A stretch of DNA of 64,000 nucleotides from DASSUW01 sp963830725 (GTDB lineage Bacteria > Actinomycetota > Thermoleophilia > Solirubrobacterales > Solirubrobacteraceae): NCBI GenBank assembly GCA_963830725.1, contig CAWHNO010000017.1, positions 124,001-188,000 on the forward strand, read 5' to 3'. This document shows, in pieces, positions 56,442 to 64,000 of the stretch. How positions within the stretch are numbered: position 1 is the first letter of the stretch; the number at the start of each line of letters is the position of its first letter. The notes beneath the pieces are model-generated. The model was not told where the DNA came from. It saw nothing but the letters and a program-made list of their open reading frames with translations, and made no database searches. A program made the position numbers and the translations under genes.

Positions 56442-57315
56442 CGATCGCGCACGTCGTCTTGCCGCCGCTGAAGCCCGCCACGAGGGCGCGCGTGTTGGCG
56501 GCGACCGATTCCACGTAGGTCTCGCCGCCCGAGCCGGCCGGACCGAGCGTGTCCGCCCACAGCTCCCGGCCGAGCTCCGCGCCGGCCTCGCGGGCGATCG
56601 CCTGCTCGACCTTGGCGTTGACCGAGCTCTCGGCGAAGATCGCCTTCACACCCTCCTCGCGGATCGTCCGCACCAGCTCGGCGGTCTCGCCCGCGGACGG
56701 CTGCCCGCGCGTGGAGAGCGACGGGATCACCGCGCCGATCACCTCGATCCCGTAGCGACGCGCGTAGTAGCCGAGGGCATCGTGGGTCGTCACGAGCTTG
56801 CGCTGCCGGGCCGGGACCTTGGCGATGCAGGCCGCCACCTGGCGATCGAGCCTGCGCAGCTGCGCCGTATAGGCGGTCGCGTCGGTCCCCAGCGCCCGTG
56901 CGATCGCCGCGACCGCGGCGATCGCGTTGCGCGGGTCCTGCCACCAGTGAGGGTCGCCATCGCGCAGGCGAACGTGGTCCATCAGCGTCAGCACCTCGGC
57001 CTCGCTGCCGGCGCCCTCGATCGCCTCCTCGAGCCACTCGTCGAGGTCGCCGCCGGAGCGCACGACGAGATCGGCGTCGGCCAGCGCCTGCAGGTCGCGC
57101 GGGCGCACCTCGTAGTCGTGGGGGTCGGCGTTCGGGGCGAGCAGCCCGACCACCTCCACCCCATCGCCGCCGGCGTTGCGTGCCAGGTCGGCGGCCTGCG
57201 TCGTGGTCGCCACGACGGTGAGCCGCCCCCCGCCGCCCGGGGCGTCCTCCTCGCCGCACGCCACGATGGCGACGGCGACGGCGAGCAGGAGCGCGATGAC
57301 GAGCCGGACGAGCAT
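56434..57315 (-). CDS. znuA: Zinc ABC transporter substrate-binding protein ZnuA
   Basis: The 293-residue lipoprotein (lipobox AIVACGE) has the cluster A-I metal ligands: APNADPHDYEVRPRD, GDPHWWQDPRNAI, VTTHDALGYYARRYGIEVIG and IFAESSVNAKVEQAIARE. It lacks the His-rich loop of enteric ZnuA. A Zur-like box and a TAAGAT -10 box lie directly upstream. It heads the four-gene uptake operon on the minus strand. Confidence 0.92.
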   Translation of the reverse strand: MLVRLVIALLLAVAVAIVACGEEDAPGGGGRLTVVATTTQAADLARNAGGDGVEVVGLLAPNADPHDYEVRPRDLQALADADLVVRSGGDLDEWLEEAIEGAGSEAEVLTLMDHVRLRDGDPHWWQDPRNAIAAVAAIARALGTDATAYTAQLRRLDRQVAACIAKVPARQRKLVTTHDALGYYARRYGIEVIGAVIPSLSTRGQPSAGETAELVRTIREEGVKAIFAESSVNAKVEQAIAREAGAELGRELWADTLGPAGSGGETYVESVAANTRALVAGFSGGKTTCAIDA

Positions 57316-57324
57316 GACCGCGCG

Positions 57325-57366
57325 ATCTTACTGAAAATCATTCTCGTTCGCATCACCCGCTACCAT
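57325..57366. promoter_or_regulatory. Divergent znuA/zur promoter region with Zur box
   Basis: TAAGAT on the minus strand (57325-57330) ends nine bases before the znuA ATG. TACCAT on the plus strand (57361-57366) ends seven bases before the zur GTG. Between them TGAAAATCATTCTCG (57332-57346) matches the Zur/Fur family box TGAAAATnATTTTCA with a few changes. One site can control both genes. Confidence 0.7.
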
Positions 57367-57373
57367 CCGGTCC

Positions 57374-57814
57374 GTGGGGCGCTCGACCTGGACCGATCAC
57401 GCGCATCGCGAGCTCTCGCGCACCGGCCACCGCGCCGGCGGCGCTCGCGAGGAGGTGCTCGCCCTGCTGGCGCGCCAGGACTGCTGCCTGAGCGCGCAGG
57501 ACATCCACGACCGCCTGCGCAGCGGCGGCGGCAAGGCGGTCGGCCTGGCCAGCGTCTACCGCGCGCTCGACGTGCTCGCCCAGCTCAGGCTCGTGCACCG
57601 GATCGACGTCGACGGCATCGCCTGCTACGAGCCGGCCGACCCCAGCGGCGACCACCACCATCACGCGATCTGCGACCACTGCGGCAAGATGGACTCGTTC
57701 GAGGACGCCGAGCTGGAGCGGCTGATCGACGGCGTCGGCGAGCGGCTCGGCTACGCCGTCGGCGCGCACGACATCGTGCTGCGCGGCTCCTGCCCGGACT
57801 GCTCGGCCCGGTAG
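57374..57814 (+). CDS. zur: Fur-family metalloregulator, most likely Zur
   Basis: The 146-residue protein has the Fur winged helix (REEVLALLARQDCCLSAQDI, GLASVYRALDVLAQLRLVHR) and the metal region DHHHHAICDHCGKM with a second CxxC in GSCPDCSAR. The neighbouring zinc uptake operon and the shared box make Zur more likely than Fur. A longer C-terminal domain (VGERLGYAVGAHDIVLRG) is normal. The GTG start follows a TACCAT box. Confidence 0.9.
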   Translation: MGRSTWTDHAHRELSRTGHRAGGAREEVLALLARQDCCLSAQDIHDRLRSGGGKAVGLASVYRALDVLAQLRLVHRIDVDGIACYEPADPSGDHHHHAICDHCGKMDSFEDAELERLIDGVGERLGYAVGAHDIVLRGSCPDCSAR

Positions 57815-57855
57815 CGTTCGGTGCGGGATCGGTGCGGTCCTTTCCACCGGTCGCC

Positions 57856-59541
57856 GTGTTCAAGCTGTTCGTGCACCGTCGTTCGCTCACACGCAGGCAG
57901 GCTCTGAAGGCCGGCGCCGCCGCCGCGGCGGTCGTGAGCCTGCGCCCCGCCGTCCCGGCGCCGGCGGACGGCGACGACCTCGTCTTCGAGCTCGACCTCG
58001 ACGGCGTGCTGGAGCGCGGCGGCGGGGCGAGGGCCGCCGGGGGCTGGCAGACCACGCAAGTGCTGCGCGCGCCGCGACGCTTCGATCTCGTCGGCCTGCA
58101 CTGGGCGCGCGGCTCGCACGCCGAGGCGCAGCTCCGCGCCCGCCGCGACGGCGGCCGCTGGACCCGCTGGGTGACGCTGCACCCGGCCGGCGACCACGGC
58201 CCCGACCGCGGACCGTTGCCGACGGGCACCGACCCGGCGTACACCGGCGCCGCCGACGAGTTCCAGCTCCGTCTGCGCGGCGTTCCGCGCGGGCTCCGCG
58301 GGCGCTTCGTCCGCGCCCAGCCGGCCGCCAAGCTGGCCACGCGCCTCAGCCGCCGGCTGCGCGGCCGCGCCGCCCAGGCGGGCACCCCGCCGGCGATCAT
58401 CCCGCGCAGCGCGTGGGGCGGCGACAGCGTCCCGCCGCGGGCGCCCGCGGCCTACGGTCAGGTCCAGCTCGCGTTCGTCCATCACACCGTGACCGCCAAC
58501 GACTACCTGCCCGAGCAGTCGGCCGGGATCGTGCTCGCCATCGCGCGCTACCACCGCAACTCGAACGGCTGGAACGACATCGGCTACCAGTTCCTGGTCG
58601 ACAAGTACGGGCAGATCTTCGAGGGCCGCGCGGGCGGCATCGACCAGCCCGTCGTCGGGGCCCAGGCGCAGGGCTGGAACAGCACGTCGACCGGCATCGC
58701 GTGCCTGGGCGACTTCACCGCGATCGCCCAGACGCCCGAGGCCATGGATGCGCTGGCGCGCCTGATCGCCTGGAAGCTGACGGTCCACGCCGTGCCGACC
58801 CAGGGCGCGGTGACGGTCGTCTCGGCCGGCGGCCCGACCAACCGCTACCCGGCGGGCACGCCGGTCACCTTCCAGCGCATCTCCGGCCATCGCGACGGCA
58901 ACAACACGAGCTGCCCGGGCGACGTGCTCTACACCCAGCTCGACCAGTTGCGGGGCGCGGCCGCGCAGTACGCGGGCCCGGCCCTGGGATTGACCGTCTA
59001 CGCGCCGCGGGAGGTGCGCGGCGTCACCCCGATCACCGTGTCGGGCCACCTGCGCTTCGCCGACGGCTCGTCGGCCGCGGGGGCCGCGATCGCCCTCGAG
59101 TTCCTGCCCGCGACCACCGGCGCCGCCTGGAGGACGATCGCCACCGCCGCGGCCGGCGCCGACGGCGGCTGGAGCGCCGCCGTCACGCTGCCCGGCAGCG
59201 GCAGCCTGCGCGCGACCTTCGCCGGCGACGCGACCCGCGCGCCGCTCGCCTCGGCGCCGCGCGACGTCACCGTGCTGGCGCGGGTGAGCTTCAAGCTCAG
59301 CCGCAACCGGTTGCGGCTCGGCGGGCGCGTGCAGGTCACCGGCACGGCCGACCCCGCTACGCAGGTGCGGCTCATGCTCGACGTCCGCAGCCGCCGCCGC
59401 TGGCTGCGCCGCCGCACCCGCCTGCTGCGCGTGCGGCGCGGCGCCTACAAGGCCTACATCCGCCCCGGCGGGCGCGGGAAGTTCCGCGTCAGCGTGCAGG
59501 TCGGCGGCATCAGCCGCCGGCGGACGCTGCGGGTCTTCTGA
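57856..59541 (+). CDS. Tat-exported N-acetylmuramoyl-L-alanine amidase (PGRP fold)
   Basis: The 561-residue protein begins with a twin-arginine signal (RRSLTRRQALKAGAAAAAVV). An N-terminal beta domain is followed by the amidase_2/PGRP domain from residue ~190: IIPRSAWGGDSVPPRAP, VQLAFVHHTVTANDYLPE (first zinc His), GYQFLVDKYGQIFEGRAGGI, GIACLGDFT, and ISGHRDGNNTSCPGD with the second His and the Cys ligand. The C-terminus holds two Ig-like/cell-wall modules ending in a basic RRRTLRVF. It cleaves between muramic acid and peptide. GTG 57856 is the best start before the signal. Confidence 0.9.
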   Translation: MFKLFVHRRSLTRRQALKAGAAAAAVVSLRPAVPAPADGDDLVFELDLDGVLERGGGARAAGGWQTTQVLRAPRRFDLVGLHWARGSHAEAQLRARRDGGRWTRWVTLHPAGDHGPDRGPLPTGTDPAYTGAADEFQLRLRGVPRGLRGRFVRAQPAAKLATRLSRRLRGRAAQAGTPPAIIPRSAWGGDSVPPRAPAAYGQVQLAFVHHTVTANDYLPEQSAGIVLAIARYHRNSNGWNDIGYQFLVDKYGQIFEGRAGGIDQPVVGAQAQGWNSTSTGIACLGDFTAIAQTPEAMDALARLIAWKLTVHAVPTQGAVTVVSAGGPTNRYPAGTPVTFQRISGHRDGNNTSCPGDVLYTQLDQLRGAAAQYAGPALGLTVYAPREVRGVTPITVSGHLRFADGSSAAGAAIALEFLPATTGAAWRTIATAAAGADGGWSAAVTLPGSGSLRATFAGDATRAPLASAPRDVTVLARVSFKLSRNRLRLGGRVQVTGTADPATQVRLMLDVRSRRRWLRRRTRLLRVRRGAYKAYIRPGGRGKFRVSVQVGGISRRRTLRVF

Positions 59542-60130
59542 CGCCGACGAGCCGCGCGCCCGTGGCCGGGAGGTCGCCGGCCGCGATAAGCGCCTCCTCG
59601 GGCTCGCGCATGCCGGCGGGCATGTCCCAGCGGTACAGGTACGGCCCGCGGACCGGCTCGCCGAGCTCGAACCACGGCGCGAGCGCGTCGCGCAGCCGCG
59701 CCAGCGGGTGCAGATGCTCGTGCATGCCGGCGATCATCTCGGCCGTGTGCGCGGTGTCGTCGCGCTGGTCGAGCCACCAGCGCGCGGCGCGCTCGTCGAA
59801 GCGCTCGACGTCGATCTCGTCGATCACGAGCGTGCCGCCGGCGCGCACGAGCTCCGCCAGCCGCCGGAAGGACTCCTCGAGTGGCTGGACGTGGTGCAGC
59901 GAGACGATGGCGCACGCGGCGTCGAAGCCGTCGGCCGGCTCGTCGAGCTCGTGCAGCGGCACGCGGCGCACGTGCTCCACCTCGGACTCGGGGTCGACGG
60001 CGACGACGTCGTAGCCCGCCGCCACCAGCGCCGCGGCGAGCTCGCCGTCGCCGGCGCCGATCTCGAGCACGCGCGCGGGCGGCGCCGGCAGCGCGGCGCG
60101 CACGAACGCGGTGACGTCATCGGTGGGCAT
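59510..60130 (-). CDS. Class I SAM-dependent methyltransferase
   Basis: The 206-residue protein has LPAPPARVLEIGAGDGELAA, VVAVDPESEVEHVRRVPLHE, DGFDAACAIVSLHHVQPLEE and a typical RLAELVRAGGTLVIDEIDVE segment. Substrate unknown. The ATG 60130 gives a normal start (MPTDDVTAFVRAAL). Its end overlaps the convergent amidase by 32 bp. The 140-bp stretch upstream (60131-60270) holds no gene that I recognise. Confidence 0.85.
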   Translation of the reverse strand: MPTDDVTAFVRAALPAPPARVLEIGAGDGELAAALVAAGYDVVAVDPESEVEHVRRVPLHELDEPADGFDAACAIVSLHHVQPLEESFRRLAELVRAGGTLVIDEIDVERFDERAARWWLDQRDDTAHTAEMIAGMHEHLHPLARLRDALAPWFELGEPVRGPYLYRWDMPAGMREPEEALIAAGDLPATGARLVGVRRPAASAGG

Positions 60131-60270
60131 CGAACCTTCGCGCAGTCTGGCGCATCTCAGGATGCCGCGATCGTCTGCCAACCACCCGATGCGCGCCCGG
60201 CGGAATAGCTCAGCGGCGGTCGCGGTCGCGGACGGGAGCCGCCGGCTCGCGCGTCGTGGTGCGCGGCGGC

Positions 60271-61269
60271 CTACCGGCGGTCGCGCAGCCACTCCGTGAT
60301 CTTGTCGGCCGTCTCGCCGACCTTCTCCGTCGCCTTCTCCATGCCTCCCTCGGCGTCCTTGAAGAAGCCGCGGAAGCGCTCGGCGTAGTGGTCGGCGGCA
60401 TCGGCCGCCTCGGCGCGGGGGCTCACCGGGTCCCCGCGCCGGACGTACTCGCCGCCCACGATCCGGTCGTACTCGCCGGAGCGGACCCACTTCATGAGCT
60501 GCGACACGCGGCGCACCGGCGCTGCGTGGGTCTGGCCGAGCTCGGTGCGCAGGCGCGAGAGCCGGTCCCAGCCGGGCTCCCACTCCTCGTACTCGTTGGC
60601 CTGCTTGAGGAAGCTGTCGAGGTTCAGCTTCTTCGACTTGACGCCGCCCGCGAGCGCCATCAGCGTGCGGCAGCTGACGAGCGGGTCGCGGTTGACGAGC
60701 GTCGCCGCGCGGTCGCAGCTCAGCTCGGAGGCGCGGAACCACTCAAGCAGCGCGTACCTGACCGCGATCAGCGGCAGCCCGGCCATCATCGGCATCCCGC
60801 GGAGGCTCAGCTGCAGGAGGATCATCAGCGCCGTCCGGTACTTCACGTGCTCGGAGAGGATGTGGCCGGCCTCGTGGCCGAGCACCGTCCGCAGCTCCTG
60901 CTCGTCCAGCAGCTCGACGGCGCGCGAGTTGATCAGCACGATCGGGCGGTCCGCGCCGATCGCCGCCGCGTTGGCGATCGGGAACTGCGTCAGATAGACG
61001 TCCGGGATCTCGGGCAGGTCGAGCCGCGCGCAGGACGCGCGATGGGCCGTCCACAGCTCCGGGACCTGCTCGGAGCCCAGCTTCACCGAGCCGGCCAGGA
61101 GGATCTGGCGCAGCGCGCGCTCGTAGCCGTACTCGATCAGCTTGCGCACGACGACGTCGAGCATCGGGATGGACTGGAGCGCGGCGGTGGCGGCGCGGTC
61201 GGCGGGATGCTCGTACGCCTTCGGCGAGATGTCCTTCAGGCGCTGATCCTCGGGAAGCGGGTCCGTCAT
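60271..61269 (-). CDS. M48-family zinc metalloprotease (HtpX-like)
   Basis: The 332-residue protein has an intact VLGHEAGHILSEHVKYRTAL zinc motif and a downstream ASELSCDRAATLV with the third ligand Glu, as in M48 peptidases. One or two hydrophobic segments follow the zinc helix (ALMILLQLSLRGMPMMAGLP), and the C-terminus FRGFFKDAEGGMEKATEKVG is an amphipathic helix. A minus-strand TAGCTT box (61277-61282) ends seven bases before ATG 61269 and decides the start. It may process membrane proteins. Confidence 0.85.
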   Translation of the reverse strand: MTDPLPEDQRLKDISPKAYEHPADRAATAALQSIPMLDVVVRKLIEYGYERALRQILLAGSVKLGSEQVPELWTAHRASCARLDLPEIPDVYLTQFPIANAAAIGADRPIVLINSRAVELLDEQELRTVLGHEAGHILSEHVKYRTALMILLQLSLRGMPMMAGLPLIAVRYALLEWFRASELSCDRAATLVNRDPLVSCRTLMALAGGVKSKKLNLDSFLKQANEYEEWEPGWDRLSRLRTELGQTHAAPVRRVSQLMKWVRSGEYDRIVGGEYVRRGDPVSPRAEAADAADHYAERFRGFFKDAEGGMEKATEKVGETADKITEWLRDRR

Positions 61270-61279
61270 ACGGATCAAG

Positions 61280-61687
61280 CTAGCGGTCGCGCAGCCGGAT
61301 CACCAGCCGCAGGCCGGACCACTTCTCGTCCAGGGCCGCGACCTTGTTGTCGACCAGCGTGTTGGCCAGCGCGAGCTCGCGCACCACGTCCTCGGTCAGG
61401 TCGGTCGGCACCTTCGACGCCCGCTTCGGCCACGCGATCCACAGCCCCGCCGCGGGCTCCATCGCGGCGCGCAGCTTCGGCATCCGCCGCGCCAGGTCGG
61501 CGCGCTCGGTATGGAAGGAGACGATCACGTCGGCCTTCCCGCGTGCCGCCCGCCCGAGCCTCACGGCCTCGGGCAGCGGCCCGAGCGTCGTGTCGAAGCC
61601 GTCCGGCGCGGCCAGCAGCAGGACGCGGTGGCCGGGCTTGATGCCGAGTTTCTTCGGCAGGGGTGTGCCGGAGTAGCCGACGGCCAT
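61280..61687 (-). CDS. DUF3052 family protein
   Basis: The 135-residue protein starts MAVGYSGTPLPKKLGIKPGH and contains LLAAPDGFDTTLGPLPE, VIVSFHTERADLARRMPKLR and LWIAWPKRASKVPTDLTEDV, the fixed pattern of DUF3052 proteins found in actinobacteria and others. Function is unknown. It stands directly upstream of the M48 gene with 10 bp between. Confidence 0.88.
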   Translation of the reverse strand: MAVGYSGTPLPKKLGIKPGHRVLLLAAPDGFDTTLGPLPEAVRLGRAARGKADVIVSFHTERADLARRMPKLRAAMEPAAGLWIAWPKRASKVPTDLTEDVVRELALANTLVDNKVAALDEKWSGLRLVIRLRDR

Positions 61688-61824
61688 GCGCGGACTTTAC
61701 GATGGGCGCCCCCACACACACGCGGAGTGATCGCGGGCGAGCGCATCGATCTGGAGTAAGGGGTCATCCGCAGACAGGTAAGGGAAGACCGCCGAAGGTC
61801 GCTCCATCCTGCCGATGTGAGGAC

Positions 61825-61852
61825 ATGAGTCTCAGTCCATGCTGAGACTCAT
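61825..61852. promoter_or_regulatory. 11-bp perfect inverted repeat at the start of the ParB-like gene
   Basis: ATGAGTCTCAG (61825-61835) and CTGAGACTCAT (61842-61852) flank the loop TCCATG, which contains the first candidate ATG. It could be an operator or an mRNA hairpin hiding the start. The upstream 61.69-61.82 kb stretch holds AGTAAGGGGT and TGCCGATGTG, both also found at 16.0 kb. Confidence 0.6.
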
Positions 61853-62276
61853 GCTTCTCACCGGATCAGCGCAGATGGACGCCGAGCGAGCCTTTGCGCG
61901 GGAGATGCGCGCTCGCCGCCGTGCTGCGCTGGCACGGCGGCTGCGGCGCGCCCGTGGCGGACGGCTGCCGGTCTACGACGAGACGACGCGCCGGGCGAGC
62001 GGCCTGCCGGCGCGGCTCGAGATCCCCCTCGACGCGATCGCCGGCACGGTCGAGCCGAGCCGCGCCGCCCTGTTCGACGGCGCGTTCCGGCCCAAGTCGA
62101 TCGTGCGCGGCCGCTGGGAGCGGCTGTGGATGGCCGAGCACCGCGGCGCCGTGCTGCCGCCGATCAGCGTGGTGCGCGTGCGCGACGGCTACGCCGTCCG
62201 CGACGGGCACCACCGCGTGTCGGTGGCGAGGGCGCGGGGCGCCCTCACCATCGACGCCGCGGTGGAAGCCGGCTAG
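61839..62276 (+). CDS. ParB/sulfiredoxin-like domain protein
   Basis: The product is 145 residues from ATG 61839, or 133 from ATG 61875, which gives the more natural start MDAERAFAREMRARRRAALA. The C-terminal half PKSIVRGRWERLWMAEHRGA, PPISVVRVRDGYAVRDGHHR and VSVARARGALTIDA has the VRDGHHRV motif of ParB-N/sulfiredoxin-like folds, which bind or hydrolyse nucleotides. Function is unknown; I do not assign chromosome partitioning. A strong palindrome lies at the start. Its stop overlaps the convergent hydrolase by four bases. Confidence 0.7.
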   Translation: MLRLMLLTGSAQMDAERAFAREMRARRRAALARRLRRARGGRLPVYDETTRRASGLPARLEIPLDAIAGTVEPSRAALFDGAFRPKSIVRGRWERLWMAEHRGAVLPPISVVRVRDGYAVRDGHHRVSVARARGALTIDAAVEAG

Positions 62277-64000
62277 AGCTCGGCGAGCATCTGCTCGCCG
62301 ATCTCGCGGCTCAGCAGGCTGGCGCTGTGCCCGCCGCCCTGGCGGTTTGACAGCACCGAGATCACGATGCCGTCGTCCGGGTAGATCCGCAGGTAGGCCT
62401 TGGCGCCCGGCTGGCCGCCGGCCTTGCCGACCACGCGCTGGCCGTTGTCGGCGGTGCCGACATCCCAGCCCATCGCGTAGCTGCCGATCGGGTCCCACAT
62501 CTCCTCGCGCTGGTCCTCGCTGAGGATCGTGCCGTCGAGGATCCCCATCCCGAACCGGGTGAGATCGCGGGGCGAGGAGACGAAGCCGCCGCCGCCCCAC
62601 TTGTTGGTGGTGTCGTCGCCGGCGTACTCGTCGTTGTCGGTCTCGTAGAGCGTCGCCCGGTCCGGCAGCGAGCCGGCGAGGTTCTCGGTCCGCAGGGTGG
62701 TCAGCCCGAACGGCAGCGTGAGCTCGCCGAGCGCGATCTGGTCGAACGACGTGCCCTCGAGACCTTCGAACACCCCCGCGGCGGCGTTGGACGCGAACGT
62801 GCTGTACAGATACTGCCCCGGCGTGCAGCCCAGCGCCTGGTCCGCGAACGCCTCGAGGACCTCGAGCGACGATCCGTACTCGGTCTGGTTCTGGCTCGAC
62901 ATGCCCGCGGGGTAGTGGACCAGGCAGCTGCGGTTCATCAGCGTCTGCCGGACCGTGTACGTGTGGTGCGCGGGCAGCTGCGGCAGGTAGTCCTGGATCG
63001 GGTCGTCGAGGTCGAGCGACGGGTGCTCGGCGACCATCCGCATCGCGAGCGCGCCGGTAACGGCCTTGCTGACCGACGCGATCCGGTTCACGGAACCGCT
63101 GTGCATCCAGACGTCGTCGGCGACGTCCTGGTCGCCCGCGCCGCCGAGGTACACGAGCTTCCCGTCATGGGCGATGGCGATGCCGATGCCCGGCACGTCG
63201 TGCTCGTCGCGCTCGGCCTTGACGGCCGCGTCGACGTCGGCGCGCAGCGGCCAGTTCGGCCGGCTGGAGTTCTGGCGCCAGATACCGGAGTAGCGGACGC
63301 CCGAGCTCGTCGGGTACTTCTCGTAGTTGTCGAGCCGGTAGCCCTTGTCGGCGAGCTGGTTCCAGCGGTTGCGGTACTGCGTGGCGGTGAGGTCGCGGTA
63401 CAGGTACCAGCCGCGCCCGCTGCGGTTCTCGACCCAGATGCCCGCGTAGCGGCGGCCGCTGCCGGTCTCGATCGCCTCGAAGTCGAGGCTGCGCAGGCCC
63501 TGGTCCGCGTACGACTGGAACGTGCTCGAGAACTGCGCCGACGTCATGTTGCGCTTCAGCTTCCAGGCGAGCGATTCGCGGTTCTCGACCCAGATCGCGC
63601 CGTGGCGCAGCTCGTTGCCGACCTTGTAGACCTCGAAGTCGATCGGCAGGTAGCCGCGGTCGCGGTAGTGGTCGAACTTCTCGGAGAACTCGGCCGAGGT
63701 GACGCCGCGGTACGACGCCCAGCCGAAGCCCTCGCGGTTCTCGACCCAGACGCCGGCGTACTGCCGGTCGCCGTTACGCACGTAGGTCTCCTGGTCGACG
63801 AGCCGGTAGCCGCGGTCGCGGTAGTGCGTCCAGCGCTCGTGGAACTCGTTGCTCGTGAGGTTGCGCAGGCTGGCCCAGCCGCGCCCGTCGGGGTTCTTCC
63901 TGAAGACCGCCCCGACGCGGTAGTCGCCGTCGATCACGTCGACCTCGAGGTCGATCACCATGTGGTCGGCCTTCAGCGCGGCGAACTTGGAGGCGAACTG
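62273..64000 (-). CDS. Serine hydrolase (class C beta-lactamase fold) with N-terminal tandem repeats, 5' end outside window
   Basis: The frame is open to the right edge, giving at least 575 residues. The N-terminal part has five repeats of about 50 residues with the pattern GWxSYRxLTSxEFxExFxxYxD.GYRxIDxE and YAGIWVENR, resembling bacterial tandem repeat domain 1. The C-terminal half is a beta-lactamase-type hydrolase with IASVSKAVTGALAMRM (Ser-x-x-Lys), YLYSTFASNAAAGVFE (Tyr motif, YST in place of YSN) and VGKAGGQPGAKAYLRIYPDD. Similar repeat-hydrolase proteins act as proteases or esterases outside the cell. The signal peptide would lie beyond the window. Confidence 0.82.
   Translation of the reverse strand, partial: QFASKFAALKADHMVIDLEVDVIDGDYRVGAVFRKNPDGRGWASLRNLTSNEFHERWTHYRDRGYRLVDQETYVRNGDRQYAGVWVENREGFGWASYRGVTSAEFSEKFDHYRDRGYLPIDFEVYKVGNELRHGAIWVENRESLAWKLKRNMTSAQFSSTFQSYADQGLRSLDFEAIETGSGRRYAGIWVENRSGRGWYLYRDLTATQYRNRWNQLADKGYRLDNYEKYPTSSGVRYSGIWRQNSSRPNWPLRADVDAAVKAERDEHDVPGIGIAIAHDGKLVYLGGAGDQDVADDVWMHSGSVNRIASVSKAVTGALAMRMVAEHPSLDLDDPIQDYLPQLPAHHTYTVRQTLMNRSCLVHYPAGMSSQNQTEYGSSLEVLEAFADQALGCTPGQYLYSTFASNAAAGVFEGLEGTSFDQIALGELTLPFGLTTLRTENLAGSLPDRATLYETDNDEYAGDDTTNKWGGGGFVSSPRDLTRFGMGILDGTILSEDQREEMWDPIGSYAMGWDVGTADNGQRVVGKAGGQPGAKAYLRIYPDDGIVISVLSNRQGGGHSASLLSREIGEQMLAEL

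Noticed and set aside
60198..60250. tRNA-like start GGCGGAATAGCTCAGCGG
   Set aside because: The D-arm partner, anticodon arm and a T-arm with GGTTCGAATCC are all missing. Chance similarity or a very short fragment.
61839..62276. Chromosome-partitioning ParB
   Set aside because: Only the small ParB/sulfiredoxin-like motif is present; no HTH, no parA and no parS-like site.
1..64000. rRNA genes, tRNA genes, intact insertion sequences
   Set aside because: No conserved rRNA segments, no complete cloverleaf and no transposase motifs were recognised on either strand by reading.

Overview
The window is high-GC (roughly 70-75% by eye) and gene-dense, with many GTG starts and ATGA/GTGA stop-start overlaps. 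The gene families (CO-dehydrogenase maturation genes, a fused MoaD-MoaE, EfeUO, Cys-rich CWC protein, LppP/LprE-like protein, VKOR-DsbA pair, DUF3052) and the frequent -10-like hexamers just upstream of start codons suggest an actinobacterium, most likely of the Thermoleophilia/Solirubrobacterales type. That placement is inference from recalled family resemblance, not from a search.

Region 1 (1-14.3 kb) is a molybdenum and sulfur supply block. It holds the end of a CoxE-type VWA gene, a split XdhC/CoxF, a decayed MocA-like cytidylyltransferase, CoxG, then moeA-moaA-moaC on the minus strand, a fused moaD-moaE (moaX-like), a MerR-type/TOBE regulator, modABC (modA frameshifted), and a sulfate uptake operon cysP-T-W-A with an Rrf2 regulator. 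Together these take up molybdate and sulfate, make molybdopterin, insert Mo and mature a CODH/xanthine-oxidase-type enzyme whose structural genes presumably lie left of the window.

Region 2 (14.3-31.3 kb) holds a TetR/MFS efflux pair, a GT39-like membrane glycosyltransferase, a frameshifted lipoprotein, and a minus-strand operon with a membrane molybdopterin oxidoreductase, a methyltransferase carrying translated palindromic repeats and a nucleotidyl/glycosyltransferase. It continues with an epimerase, PfkB kinase, alcohol dehydrogenase, sucrase-ferredoxin-like protein, an integral membrane protein, SBP56 (methanethiol oxidase), NudC and an MBL hydrolase.

Region 3 (31.3-44.9 kb) holds an anti-sigma-type ATPase, a cytosolic sulfite-oxidase-like protein, an orphan GroES-like protein, an ABC exporter pair with a LolA-like lipoprotein-binding protein, NDH-2, an MprAB-like two-component system, a degraded gap, a holin/endolysin cassette (endolysin frameshifted), a CWC protein, a chemoreceptor remnant, a frameshifted DnaJ protein, and separate receiver and LuxR-HTH genes.

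Region 4 (44.9-64 kb) holds a CPA1 antiporter, YedK/HMCES, MntH, a DsbA-VKOR pair, an EfeU/EfeO iron uptake operon, a two-permease Zn/Mn ABC transporter with ZnuA and divergent Zur, a Tat-exported PGRP amidase, a methyltransferase, an M48 peptidase, DUF3052, a ParB-like protein and a partial repeat-bearing serine hydrolase. The dominant theme is metal and sulfur homeostasis plus redox.

The most unusual non-coding signal is a family of structured elements (3.0, 14.1 and 44.8 kb) that occupies three convergent gene gaps, with a conserved end sequence, long inverted repeats and hairpins with AT-rich loops. One of the three contains a triple ~50-bp tandem repeat whose inner stems change in a compensatory way. 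No rRNA, tRNA, CRISPR array or intact insertion sequence was recognised.
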